The notes beneath the pieces were generated by a model. It did no database searches. It was not told the origin of the DNA and worked only from the letters and a program-made list of their open reading frames with translations. 64,000 nt of DNA from Pontitalea aquivivens (GTDB lineage: Bacteria > Pseudomonadota > Alphaproteobacteria > Rhodobacterales > Rhodobacteraceae), in NCBI RefSeq assembly GCF_046507575.1, contig NZ_JBKFEY010000015.1, positions 1 through 64,000 of the forward strand, read 5' to 3'. Shown here piece after piece: positions 33,314 through 41,363 of this stretch. Numbering within the stretch: the first letter of the stretch is position 1; each line of letters opens with the position of its first letter. The position numbers were made by a program, and so were the translations under genes.

Positions 33314-33850
33314 TTAAGGCACGGAAGCGCTCACGAACGCGAACAAAAGTGCGTATCCCAAAGGCATGGCGATGCTCTTCTGGAAGCAAAATCGCACGGA
33401 AGCGGCGGCGCAACCGGCCCATAGGACCATGGCTGCATCCTGTGTCCCTTCCCGGCCGCTCTCAAATTTCATATCAACCAGCTCGCAGCCAAACAGTGCT
33501 GCGTCGTTCTCGCGGATGGTAGCAACCGGCGGCGCTGGGTATGCAGACGGTCGAACTCGCTCATAGTATTCACGCGCAACCGCATAGTAGATCGGCGCGA
33601 AAGTCTCGTTCCGATACCAGAAGTCGTTCACAACCATCGCAGCTGCGCCGTCCACGCCCTCATCGTCCGGGATCAGTCGGGGCGCGTTTGGCGCAATGAA
33701 CTCCAAGGCGTCCATCGGCGCCAGACCATCAACAACCTCGGCAAGGCCGACCGCAACAATGTCGCAGGCGGCATCACCATCCTTGACGCTCATGATCTCG
33801 AAGACAGCCTCAAAGACCGCCGCCTCGAAAACCTCTAACGGACCCGCCAT
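33314..33850 (-). CDS. Hypothetical protein downstream of IcmT-like
   Basis: A 178-residue protein with a rather acidic soluble part and a hydrophobic C-terminus (AAASVRFCFQKSIAMPLGYALLFAFVSASV) that may be a membrane tail. It overlaps the end of the IcmT-like gene by 16 bp. The start at 33850 follows GAAGGG. I do not recognise the family. Confidence 0.6.
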   Translation of the reverse strand: MAGPLEVFEAAVFEAVFEIMSVKDGDAACDIVAVGLAEVVDGLAPMDALEFIAPNAPRLIPDDEGVDGAAAMVVNDFWYRNETFAPIYYAVAREYYERVRPSAYPAPPVATIRENDAALFGCELVDMKFESGREGTQDAAMVLWAGCAAASVRFCFQKSIAMPLGYALLFAFVSASVP

Positions 33851-34122
33851 TTGTTGCCCTTCACGAACCGCGTAATCATCATTCGCACCCACTCAAAGGG
33901 TGTGATTTTCCACTTGGCATTCAGGTAGTAGATCAGCCCGGCGTAGATCAGCCAGCCGAAGGCCACCGGCTTGAACATCCCCAACCATGCGGCCGGGATC
34001 ATCGCCGGAAGCCCGAGCAGGATCGAAGAGTGCAACCCCGCCACGGTCGTGGGCACCCCGGTAAAGCGCCACCGCTCCGAGACTAAGACGCTCTCGCGGT
34101 CAAACTCATCGTCGTCTCTCAT
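33835..34122 (-). CDS. IcmT-like (TraK-like) small inner membrane protein
   Basis: A 95-residue protein with two membrane segments (LLGLPAMIPAAWLGMFK and VAFGWLIYAGLIYYLNA) flanked by RWRFTGVP and PFEWVRMMITRF with a basic end (GNKWRVR). The pattern W-R-T near the first helix and the R-x-x-L/F run after the second match IcmT of Legionella (86 aa) and TraK of R64. Its place two genes after DotB agrees with traJ-traK order. IcmT is needed for secretion but its role is not defined. Confidence 0.65.
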   Translation of the reverse strand: MRDDDEFDRESVLVSERWRFTGVPTTVAGLHSSILLGLPAMIPAAWLGMFKPVAFGWLIYAGLIYYLNAKWKITPFEWVRMMITRFVKGNKWRVR

Positions 34123-34685
34123 AGTTTCATCCCTTTTCCTGCCCAGCGTCGGCCCGTCGCGCCGGTATCAACATGGGTGAATGTTCGGTAGCGCCCAAGC
34201 CCCGAGACATTCAGCGAAGACGCCATGCGGAACACGGCATCGGGTGGGAAGCTGCGCAGGTTGAAATCCCCTGCCCTGCCCGTGATGTGATAGGAGTTGC
34301 GAGCCGCGCCTTCGATAGTGGCGTTGCGCCGCGCCGTCCGGTAGCCTGAATTCATGTCGATCCGACACGGTGCCCCAGCATTCATCGACAGGTTGGTCTG
34401 GATGTTCGCCAGAAATGTGAACAGCATCGGGTCGATGTAGACGGCAGCATCCTCGTCGCGCCAATCCCGCCACAGCCAGGACAGGAGACGGATCGCCTGT
34501 GGCTCATAGTTAACACCATCCCAATGCCGGATGGTCAGCTCTTCCCCCTTCGCATTTTTCACCCAGATGCGGTCATATCCGACCTCATCCCACGGCGATG
34601 CTTCGCTGGGGCTTGGGAGGGCATAGGAGCCGAGAGCGGCAACGATGCCGAAGACGGCGCTGCGCCGCGACAGATCATAGGCCAT
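34119..34685 (-). CDS. Exported M15/DUF882-type (YcbK-like) peptidase
   Basis: A 188-residue protein with a Tat-type signal peptide (LSRRSAVFGIVAALGSYALP). The C-terminal half has SGYRTARRNATIEGAA, then SYHITGRAGDFNL and TFTHVDTG, which carry the His, Asp and His zinc ligands of M15-like murein endopeptidases. It probably opens peptidoglycan for the secretion channel. The stop and start overlap neighbours (DotB stop at 34675), so it is in the Dot operon. Start 34685 is preferred because GAGG lies six bases before it. Confidence 0.78.
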   Translation of the reverse strand: MAYDLSRRSAVFGIVAALGSYALPSPSEASPWDEVGYDRIWVKNAKGEELTIRHWDGVNYEPQAIRLLSWLWRDWRDEDAAVYIDPMLFTFLANIQTNLSMNAGAPCRIDMNSGYRTARRNATIEGAARNSYHITGRAGDFNLRSFPPDAVFRMASSLNVSGLGRYRTFTHVDTGATGRRWAGKGMKL

Positions 34686-35844
34686 TTTCATCCTCGCCAT
34701 AGGTGCGGTAGAGCGTGAGGCGCATCCGGTCATCGATCCGACCGGCGTGATACGCCTCATCGATAGAAGCTCGCATTGGGCAAGCGTTTTCGGGGTTCTT
34801 CATCAGCTCGCGCAGAACCTCGATATGCCGGGAATATCCAGCCTCAAGCAGACGCTGCTTGTCGGCGTTCGTGAGGTAGATCCAATCGCGCAGCACAACC
34901 ATTTCGCCGTCCGCGCCACGAATACGCGCCTGCGACATGAACAGCCTGGACGCATTCACCTGGGCCGCAAACATGCGGTCATGCTGGTAGACGGGGAAGT
35001 TCAGCACCAAGCGCTGGATGATCTCCAGGCAGCTGTTGGCGTGGGTGGTTCCAAACAGCGGGTGGCCCGCTGCGGCCACCTCATGCGCCGCTTCAATCGT
35101 CTCGGTATCCCTGATTTCCCCGATCACGATAAGAGACGGGTGACGGCGCAGCGAGTTACGAACGCCAGCGGCAAAAGACGGCAGATGCGTCCCGATTTCG
35201 GCCTGGTGAACATAGGAGTGCGCCGAGGGGATGGAGTGGAACAGGTATTCCACCGGAGCCTCATAGGTCACGATCTTGCCCTTGATCGCGGTATCGCCTT
35301 CGAGGATCTCGCGCTGGCAGGCCGCAAAGGTGGTCGATTTCCCCGATCCTGTCGGCCCGGCAATCAGGAACGATCCTTGCGTCACCGCGAACCGGCTGCG
35401 CAGCGCCTTCGGAAAGTCCACCTGATCCATGGTCAGCGGCACCGAGTTGATGCGGCGCATCGTGGCGTCAAAGCCAAGCCCACTGCCAGCGAACCCGCCC
35501 GTAATGTTCAGACGAAAGCGGTGCTGCAAAGGCTCACCGCTTTCGTCCTTCTCAACCGGATCATCTACGGTGATTGCCTTGTCGAAATCGGAGCCGCTTC
35601 CGACTTTCGCAATCACGTTGTCCGACCCGGTGATCTTCTTGAGAACCCGCTCGACCTGGCTCCCGTTCAAGGTGTAGCGCGTGACCGAGAGCATTTCACC
35701 CTTGTGCAGGGTGAGCACCGGCATGTCGGTGGAAATGAAAATATCATCCACCTTCATGCGGGCAAGAAACGCCAAGAGCGGAATGACCGCATCGGGATCA
35801 GACAGATGCGGCCCGCTGTAATCGAGAGGATTGCCAATCCACAC
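34675..35844 (-). CDS. dotB: DotB (TraJ-like) T4SS/PilT-type ATPase
   Basis: A 389-residue VirB11/PilT-family hexameric ATPase. Walker A GPTGSGKSTTFAA is near residue 163, the Asp/His boxes follow (VEYLFHSIPS, VHQAEIGTH), and Walker B IVIGEIRDTE is near 240, with the His box GHPLFGTTHANS. Length compares with Legionella DotB (377). The start is a GTG at 35844, just after the DotC stop (TAA) with GGAGG eight bases before; a longer reading into the DotC gene has no support. DotB powers the export step at the base of the channel. Confidence 0.92.
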   Translation of the reverse strand: MWIGNPLDYSGPHLSDPDAVIPLLAFLARMKVDDIFISTDMPVLTLHKGEMLSVTRYTLNGSQVERVLKKITGSDNVIAKVGSGSDFDKAITVDDPVEKDESGEPLQHRFRLNITGGFAGSGLGFDATMRRINSVPLTMDQVDFPKALRSRFAVTQGSFLIAGPTGSGKSTTFAACQREILEGDTAIKGKIVTYEAPVEYLFHSIPSAHSYVHQAEIGTHLPSFAAGVRNSLRRHPSLIVIGEIRDTETIEAAHEVAAAGHPLFGTTHANSCLEIIQRLVLNFPVYQHDRMFAAQVNASRLFMSQARIRGADGEMVVLRDWIYLTNADKQRLLEAGYSRHIEVLRELMKNPENACPMRASIDEAYHAGRIDDRMRLTLYRTYGEDENGL

Positions 35845-35846
35845 GG

Positions 35847-36755
35847 TTAGGGCCTCCGAAACCGAGGGGCCACGTTGAGCCGCAAGGTGCGCTCGTTCTG
35901 GTGTGCCCGCGTTCCACCCTCGGTGACGCGCCACCGGCTGACTTCCGTGTTCAGATTCGGCAGCGAAACGACGCCTTGGCGCGACAGCTCGTGGTAGCGA
36001 AGCATCCCACCATAGTCGCGATTGAGGATGTTCCAGCCGGTCACAAAGCCGCGCCTGGCCTCGGTGATGCCAGCATACCAGCCGGTCGAAGCACCTTCGC
36101 GCCACGCCTCTTCTTCCTTTGCCGTCTCAACCGAAAGACCTTGTGGCGCGGCAATCGGCTGGATCGGCAATGTCAGGTATGATTGCCAGCGCGGCGGCTC
36201 CATCGCCAAGCGAGCATCCTTCACGATCTCGAAGGAGCTATTCGAGAAATAAAGGAGCTGGCCGGATGCCTCCTGGATATTGTTGATCCGGGTGATGACA
36301 GGCGGGATCACATAGGTCTGGATCATCAGCCTGCGGAAATTGAACCGTTGGTTCAGGTTCGACACATAGCGCCGCTGAACGATCTCGTTGATCCGCCGCG
36401 CCTCGTCGGCATAACCAGCGCGAATGCCAACGCCACGAGCTGCATCGTAGATCACCCGCAGCTTGGGATCGGACGGAACGAAGCTCTGCGTCCGGCGATA
36501 GAAGTTGCTGTTCGGGTTTACGATGTCGTTATAGCGCACGTTCGTGGACGGGGCGTTGACGGTGTTGAGGACGAACGACGACGATTCATCCTCCATGCCC
36601 CGGCAGGCGCTCTGCCGTCTTTCGTCAGGATCGGAGCAATCCGGCGCTGGGGCGACCAGCGGCGTCCCCGGCGTCGGCAGTTGTTGGGCGACCGCACCCC
36701 ACCCGGACATGCAGGCGGCGGCGCAGGCGATGATGAGAGTGCGCTTGAGCATCAT
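35847..36755 (-). CDS. dotC: DotC (TraI-like) outer-membrane core protein
   Basis: A 302-residue secreted protein. The signal peptide (TLIIACAAACMSGWGAVAQ) contains cysteines but no exact lipobox. The DotC signatures are present: RVIYDAARGVGIRAGYADEARRIN (near 95-115, shortened), ITRINNIQEASG, and the C-terminal GWYAGITEARRGF-GWNILNRDYGGMLRYHELSRQGVVSLPN. DotC builds the outer-membrane ring with DotD and DotH. The ATG pair at 36755/36752 follows GAGG. It is transcribed just before DotB. Confidence 0.88.
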   Translation of the reverse strand: MMLKRTLIIACAAACMSGWGAVAQQLPTPGTPLVAPAPDCSDPDERRQSACRGMEDESSSFVLNTVNAPSTNVRYNDIVNPNSNFYRRTQSFVPSDPKLRVIYDAARGVGIRAGYADEARRINEIVQRRYVSNLNQRFNFRRLMIQTYVIPPVITRINNIQEASGQLLYFSNSSFEIVKDARLAMEPPRWQSYLTLPIQPIAAPQGLSVETAKEEEAWREGASTGWYAGITEARRGFVTGWNILNRDYGGMLRYHELSRQGVVSLPNLNTEVSRWRVTEGGTRAHQNERTLRLNVAPRFRRP

Positions 36756-36763
36756 ATCGGCCT

Positions 36764-37069
36764 CTATTTGAGTTTTGGTGTGGGCGGATTTGACAACAGC
36801 GAGTCTGCCCCCGTGCTCGCCTCTTGCTTCGAGCGAATTCGCTCGAAGACGGAAAAGTTGTGGCTTCCCTTGAAATGCCGGTCGAACTCGGCACGGTCGA
36901 AGCCCTGCATCTGCTGCCAGGCTATGACCAGCATCGCCCGCATGGCGTGACTGCCGCGCATCCGCACCGACTTGTCGATGAACTCGCTGATCGCAGCCTC
37001 GATCTCGCTCTCCGGGTTGAGATACGTCCGCGACTGGCGCAGCTCGGATTTGCGACCTCGCCTCGCCAT
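36764..37069 (-). CDS. StbB-like partner of the actin-like ParM
   Basis: A 101-residue basic protein. The N-terminus (ARRGRKSELRQSRTYLNPE) and the short helices that follow suggest a DNA-binding ParR/StbB role. The gene starts next to the stop of the actin-like protein (overlap of 1 bp) and precedes DotC. In other plasmids such a pair forms a type II (ParMR) or StbAB segregation module; the sequence match to StbB is by position and size, not by strong motif. Confidence 0.55.
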   Translation of the reverse strand: MARRGRKSELRQSRTYLNPESEIEAAISEFIDKSVRMRGSHAMRAMLVIAWQQMQGFDRAEFDRHFKGSHNFSVFERIRSKQEASTGADSLLSNPPTPKLK

Positions 37070-38136
37070 TACGAGCGCCCCCCACCATTGCCATTGGACG
37101 CCCGCGCCTTGAGCAGACCACGCACAGGAGCTTGCTCCGGGTTCTCCACGCCAAGGACGGCATCGCTGGGGAACTGTTCAGCAACGATACCGCCAAACAC
37201 ACGGGCACCCCCGCCGACAAACAGAACGTGGTCAACCTCCCCTGCCTCGACCTCGCCTTTCAGCTGGTCCAACCCCGACACCCGCATGAGGGCAACGGCC
37301 TCGCGAATGGCATCATCGACAAGATCGCTCACATCGATACGAGTGCCCGCCGTCAGGATTGTCGGGTCTGTGCGCAGCTGGGGAAGATCGATCACGTCTC
37401 GGTAGCTGTGACGCTCGACCAGGCGCTGGTCGATCTGCGAGGCCGCTTCCTCGGTGCCGAGGCCAAATTCGTGATAGCGGCTCATGACAAGCGTTGGCAG
37501 CAATTCTCCCGTCCACTCGACATAGTGGATGCGTGTCCCTGTCGCCCCGAAGTCCACGACCGCGACGGTGGCCCCTACCCTGACGCGATCCTCGGTGAAC
37601 TCGACCAGATCATCTTGCGTCGTCGCAGGAGACTTGATGGCGAGATCGTAAATGGCCCAGGCCGTCTCCACGCTGGCCGTTGCCTGATGCAACTTCCACT
37701 TCGATGCAGCGGGCCGACCGGACGCCGGATCGATGGTGCCGACCGGCATTTTCAGAAGTGAGGTTTCCGCCTCCCGAACCCGGTTCGTTTGATCTTCGCC
37801 ACCGCAAAAGAGGATGGGCGCGGGCTGCGTCAGAATGACGTTCGTCTTCCCCGTCACAGAGAGCTTCGTCATCGCATGTTCGATCAGCACACGACGCTTG
37901 GCATTCGAGGGTTCGCGGAAGTTAGCTGCCCCGACCGGGAACACCCCATAGTCCTGTGCGAGCGCCGAGTAGATCTGAAAATTGTTCGTGGTCTTCCCGA
38001 GGCAATAAACGCCCCCGGCCTGTTCGCTGACAAGTCCTCGCACCACAGACGAAGAGAAGCTGATCCCGCGCACAGTCTGGCCGACCAGCGCAGCGGCTTT
38101 CGTTGACGCCAAGCCCGTGTCGATCACGATCAGCAT
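37069..38136 (-). CDS. StbA/ParM-family actin-like segregation ATPase
   Basis: A 355-residue actin-like protein. The phosphate 1 loop is at the N-terminus (MLIVIDTGLASTKA), the phosphate 2 loop at VAVVDFGATGTRIHYVEW near residue 190, and the adenosine motif at VLFVGGGARVFGG near residue 310, all in the order of ParM and StbA. It probably polymerises to push plasmid copies apart. It lies at the head of the Dot operon after a tiny lipoprotein, rather than with the ParA pair, giving this replicon two partition systems. Confidence 0.85.
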   Translation of the reverse strand: MLIVIDTGLASTKAAALVGQTVRGISFSSSVVRGLVSEQAGGVYCLGKTTNNFQIYSALAQDYGVFPVGAANFREPSNAKRRVLIEHAMTKLSVTGKTNVILTQPAPILFCGGEDQTNRVREAETSLLKMPVGTIDPASGRPAASKWKLHQATASVETAWAIYDLAIKSPATTQDDLVEFTEDRVRVGATVAVVDFGATGTRIHYVEWTGELLPTLVMSRYHEFGLGTEEAASQIDQRLVERHSYRDVIDLPQLRTDPTILTAGTRIDVSDLVDDAIREAVALMRVSGLDQLKGEVEAGEVDHVLFVGGGARVFGGIVAEQFPSDAVLGVENPEQAPVRGLLKARASNGNGGGRS

Positions 38137-38276
38137 CAGTAGCCCACATACCCGCCAGAGCTATTGATGACGCGGTTGACGAACTGCTCTGTCGTCTCTT
38201 CCGGCTTGATCGTTGACTGCGTGGAAGCACATGCCGAGAGCGCCCCGAGGGCAAGGACGAGTGCCAGGATCTTCAT
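38136..38276 (-). CDS. Tiny lipoprotein (VirB7-like or degenerate DotD-like)
   Basis: A 46-residue prelipoprotein: MKILALVLALGALSAC gives a signal peptide with lipobox LSAC (Cys at 16), followed by only 30 residues (STQSTIKPEETTEQFVNRV in part). The ATG at 38276 follows AGGAG, and the stop overlaps the actin-like start (TGATG). DotD is a lipoprotein of about 160 residues; VirB7 proteins are 45-60. This gene is the only lipoprotein candidate next to the Dot core here, so it may fill either place. Confidence 0.7.
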   Translation of the reverse strand: MKILALVLALGALSACASTQSTIKPEETTEQFVNRVINSSGGYVGY

Positions 38277-38327
38277 GACGGATACTCCTGAAAAATGCAG
38301 AGGGTTTCCGCCCGACGATATGCCGCA

Positions 38328-38346
38328 CTCAATCTAAATACAATAC
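38328..38346 (-). promoter_or_regulatory. CTCAATCTAAATACAATAC box heading the Dot block
   Basis: A strong copy of the plasmid-wide motif 55-70 bp upstream of the lipoprotein start, and thus probably at the main promoter of the 19-kb Dot operon. Confidence 0.55.
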
Positions 38347-38443
38347 AGAAATTTACGCCTTGCCCTCGTAAACGCTGGCATTTTTGCGAAGGCTACAGTA
38401 TACTTTTACGACCACCACCCCCCCGTTAGTGTATGTTATCAAA

Positions 38444-39379
38444 ATGCACGAGAATACCAGTCTGGCCTACAGAACAAACGCTGCCCGGATCACCGCAGAG
38501 GTCGTGGCTCGCTACGGCTCGGCCACCCCGGAGGGCTACTTCGATTACCTGATGGAGAAATCCACGGAGCTTTGCACGAACACCATCCGCATCTACAAGC
38601 GGTCGGTGTGCTTCGGCCTCGAAGAGGCTGGCCGTGACGATGAAGCCGAAGAGCTGCGCGACCTTTTTTCAGAGGTGGATAATCCAGCTCGCGGTCGCAA
38701 GCTGAAGCTCGTTCGCCGGGTGCCTCACAGCATTTTCGAGCGCACGTTGCGAAACCTCCGAGAGAGTAAATCGAAGACCTCCCACCACGCGGCCGACCTG
38801 CTGGTAGCCACGGCCATCACCGGCTTGCGCCCGACTGAATGGGCATCCGCGACGATTGAAGGTCGTGTGCTTCGCGTCAAGAATGCCAAGCATTCCGAAC
38901 TGCGCGGAAACGGGGAAATGCGCGAGCTTGAGCTGCTGGACACGCTCACCGAGGATGAACGCGCAGCCATCGAGCGCACCATGAAATTGATCGGAGACAA
39001 GGGCTACAAGACCGTGCGGCCGAACCTTTCCGTAGCCTTCAAGAAGGCACTGGCCGATGCGATCCGACACCTTGGTGAAAGCCGCTGGTTCCTCCGGCTT
39101 CGCCTCTATGATTTCCGGCACCAATTCAGCGCGGATGCCAAGCATGAATGGGGCATCGGAACCGGCATGGTAGCGGCCGCTATGGGCCATTCAGTTGAGG
39201 ATACAGCCGTGCAGCACTATGGCCGCAGAAAGCACGGCAAGGGCGGCATGAAGGTTCGGCCAACCGATGAAAGCATAGCCAATGTGCGCCGCCTTTACCC
39301 CGTGCAAGAGCCTACACCACCCGCCACCCCGACCCCGGCACCGCTCGGGAAAATCGGCAAGATCAAGCTGTCCTTCTGA
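38444..39379 (+). CDS. Tyrosine recombinase (integrase/resolvase type)
   Basis: A 311-residue tyrosine recombinase. The catalytic residues appear as ITGLRPTEW (first Arg, near residue 137), a Lys in VKNAKHSELRG, YDFRHQFSA (second Arg), MGHSVEDTA (His) and VQHYGRR (Tyr near 275). An N-terminal core-binding part covers residues 1-110. Such enzymes resolve plasmid dimers or integrate elements. A 13-bp inverted repeat and a CATATG cluster follow just downstream. There is no clear ribosome site before 38444, and the exact start may vary. A C7 tract lies 25 bp before the start. Confidence 0.85.
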   Translation: MHENTSLAYRTNAARITAEVVARYGSATPEGYFDYLMEKSTELCTNTIRIYKRSVCFGLEEAGRDDEAEELRDLFSEVDNPARGRKLKLVRRVPHSIFERTLRNLRESKSKTSHHAADLLVATAITGLRPTEWASATIEGRVLRVKNAKHSELRGNGEMRELELLDTLTEDERAAIERTMKLIGDKGYKTVRPNLSVAFKKALADAIRHLGESRWFLRLRLYDFRHQFSADAKHEWGIGTGMVAAAMGHSVEDTAVQHYGRRKHGKGGMKVRPTDESIANVRRLYPVQEPTPPATPTPAPLGKIGKIKLSF

Positions 39380-39392
39380 CGTGTTCAAAGGG

Positions 39393-39456
39393 CATATGTA
39401 ATGGCGCATATGGTGCATATGCCGTATTCCATATGCTCGACCGAGGCACCCATATG
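39393..39456. repeat. Five CATATG in 64 bp after the recombinase gene
   Basis: CATATG at 39393, 39407, 39416, 39430 and 39451. The flanks GCATATG and GCGCATATGG match the left cluster and the array upstream of parA. The spacing of 9 to 21 bp would allow several dimers to bind. Confidence 0.6.
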
Positions 39457-39577
39457 AATGTGAAAAGGGCCGATCCGGCTACCGCCGCATGGCCCGTTTT
39501 CCAGTGCCGCAGCGCATGGCGAACCTATGATGCGCGGCCCTAAACTGTCAACGCCCGCCAGGCGCAATCCCCGCCCA

Positions 39578-39624
39578 CTCTGACGATCTGCGAAGACCTC
39601 AAGTATCGCAGCAGATCGTCAGAG
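39578..39624. other. 13-bp inverted repeat with 21-bp spacer
   Basis: CTCTGACGATCTG (39578-39590) and CAGATCGTCAGAG (39612-39624) are perfect inverted arms. It lies between the convergent ends of the recombinase and parA-RHH genes, where it could be a terminator stem in RNA, or a recombinase recognition site. No T-run follows. Confidence 0.5.
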
Positions 39625-39645
39625 GATACGCGCGAACGTGGCCCG

Positions 39646-39999
39646 TCAGCTTTCGAGATAACCCTTTGCGACGAGCGCATCATAGATCAGCTTCGACACA
39701 TCGGTGTCCTTATCCAACGCCAGCTGTTTCAGGTGTCGCTTTTCCTTCGGAGTGCAGAGAAATCCAACGCGAGCAGTGCGGTTTTCCTTACCGTCACCGC
39801 CCTGCCCTTCCACCTTCGCAACAGGTGCTGGCGCAGGCTCCTGAGCTTGCGGCGGAACATCAGCCACCACGCTGGGCATTTGTGCCTCTACTGGCTTCGG
39901 CACATTCACGGTGCCGCCTCGCGTCACGCCGGAAGCCCGCTCCTGCCCGACGCTCATAATTGCGCTTGCCAGCTTGGTTTTATCGGTCTTTGCCGCCAT
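39646..39999 (-). CDS. ParB-like / ribbon-helix-helix partition partner
   Basis: A 117-residue protein. The N-terminal two thirds is a flexible, Pro/Ala-rich segment. The C-terminus (RVGFLCTPKEKRHLKQLALDKDTDVSKLIYDALVAKGYL, of which the key part is the strand RVGFL and helix-turn TDVSKLIYDAL) is a ribbon-helix-helix DNA-binding fold. The gene overlaps parA. Small RHH proteins like this act as centromere-binding partners of ParA in type Ib systems. The probable target is the CATATG-type repeat array. Confidence 0.7.
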   Translation of the reverse strand: MAAKTDKTKLASAIMSVGQERASGVTRGGTVNVPKPVEAQMPSVVADVPPQAQEPAPAPVAKVEGQGGDGKENRTARVGFLCTPKEKRHLKQLALDKDTDVSKLIYDALVAKGYLES

Positions 40000-40697
40000 T
40001 AGTCGTCCTCCGAATTCAGGGTTTCAATCACCTCGTCTGCAAAGCGCTGCATGAAAGCAGCGGCGGGCGAAGTGGGTTTGTGCTTGAAGATCGAGGCCCC
40101 CATGAAAGAAGCCTCCGCTACAGCTGCATATGTGGGGATCGAATGCTCGAAGGCCCTGATTCCCTTGGCCTTTAGCGCACCCATGAACCCCGCATAGAGG
40201 TTCGTCGCGAGATTCACCCGCGAGACAAGCACCCTCACCTTTGGTTCACGGCCCATCTGCTTTGCGATGGTGTTGATCTTGCCGTAGACTTCTTCGGTCT
40301 GCACCAGGTCGAAACGGCCCGTATTCGCAGGAATGATCGTCAGATCAGCTACGGCCGCAGCCGCCAGCGATGCCTGCGAGTTGTAGCCCCCGCAGTCGAT
40401 GATGACATAATCGAAACCGTCACTGGCCTCTTCGATCTTGTCGATCATCTCTCCAACGAGACGCCCGGCAGCATCAGCATCGTCGCCGCCCGAGGGGTTC
40501 TCAAGGAAATGCACCGGAAACGGCAGGTTTTCAGGTGAACCCATCACTGCCTCGGTCAACATCGCCCGTTCATCCGCGTCGATCAGCGCCACCTTTGCGC
40601 CGCGCTCATGAAGATAGTCCGCCAGGTGGATTGTCGTGGTCGTTTTCCCGACACCCCCCTTGGTCGTGTAGATCGTGATTACCTTCGCATCTGCCAT
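39999..40697 (-). CDS. parA: ParA-family partition ATPase
   Basis: A 232-residue ParA/MinD-family ATPase. The deviant Walker A KGGVGKTTT is at residues 13-21, the switch I DADERAMLTEAV near 40, and Walker B VIIDCGGYNSQ near 97. It has no N-terminal HTH, like type Ib ParA, so repression should be done by the RHH partner. GGAGG and AGGTGAT precede the ATG at 40697. Transcription starts from the repeat array upstream. Confidence 0.92.
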   Translation of the reverse strand: MADAKVITIYTTKGGVGKTTTTIHLADYLHERGAKVALIDADERAMLTEAVMGSPENLPFPVHFLENPSGGDDADAAGRLVGEMIDKIEEASDGFDYVIIDCGGYNSQASLAAAAVADLTIIPANTGRFDLVQTEEVYGKINTIAKQMGREPKVRVLVSRVNLATNLYAGFMGALKAKGIRAFEHSIPTYAAVAEASFMGASIFKHKPTSPAAAFMQRFADEVIETLNSEDD

Positions 40698-40739
40698 TCG
40701 ATCACCTGCCTCCTACATTGCGCCACAGCTCACGCGCTT

Positions 40740-41222
40740 AATGCCATATGCTCATATGTGCTTATGCACTTGTGGCCATATGTGCGCAGCGGGTTCCATC
40801 CATCCGCTCACCTGTGTTTAAGCACATAGGCCCACCTGTGTAAAGGGCCTTATGTGTATATGTGCGTATGTGCGTCCGTGCCTAAGCACCTAACCGCATA
40901 CACGCATAAACGCTTAGTCGCATATTCACACATGGCGATAGGTGGTTAGCATCATATGTGGTTAGTCGCCTAGCAACATACGGTATTAGCCCCATAGTGC
41001 CATATGCGCATAACAGCATATGCGTTGATGCCACTAGGCTACTGCACACACATACGCTTGTGCGCATAGTGCCACATTACCTTATGCGCTTACCAGCGTA
41101 TGCGCATCTGTGTCTCCACACCTAAACACTTAAACACTCAATCGCAGATGTGCTGATGTGCCTGCGCGGGTCCACGCGGCATAGGCGCATATGGGTATAA
41201 GCACATATGTGCCTATGTGCTG
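40740..41222. repeat. Degenerate CATATG/ATGTGC repeat array upstream of parA
   Basis: About 480 bp without a gene is filled with words such as CATATGTGC, GCATATGCGC, ATGTGCGTATGTGCG, GCGCATA and CACCTAA in both directions, with steps of roughly 10-12 bp. CATATG occurs at 40745, 40753, 40777, 40952, 41001 and further on. A long array of this kind next to parA is expected for a centromere (parS) or an origin. No reading frame here looks coding, and nothing resembles CRISPR, since repeats are short and irregular. Confidence 0.7.
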
Positions 41223-41363
41223 TTTTCGGCTTTACGCGGGGCAGGGGGCAAGGCATACTCAATCTTTTTACAGTTTGACATTTATTAGATTCGCCGCCAC
41301 CCTTACGCGGAGTCGAGCGCAGACCTCGGCTTTTGCGGTTTAATCTCTATGGGAGACAAGGGA
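41223..41363 (+). promoter_or_regulatory. Promoter region of the 41364 gene
   Basis: An AT-rich segment CTCAATCTTTTTACAG at about 41257 resembles half of the plasmid-wide box CTCAATCTAAATACA. TTGACA near 41275 could be a -35 element. No further feature is visible in this stretch. Confidence 0.35.

Noticed and set aside
39578..39624. Inverted repeat as the telomere (resolvase target)
   Set aside because: Protelomerase targets are near-continuous palindromes; these arms are separated by 21 bp of unpaired sequence.
40740..41222. Repeat array as a CRISPR locus
   Set aside because: Repeat words are only 6-12 bp, irregular and in both directions; there are no constant-length spacers and no cas genes.
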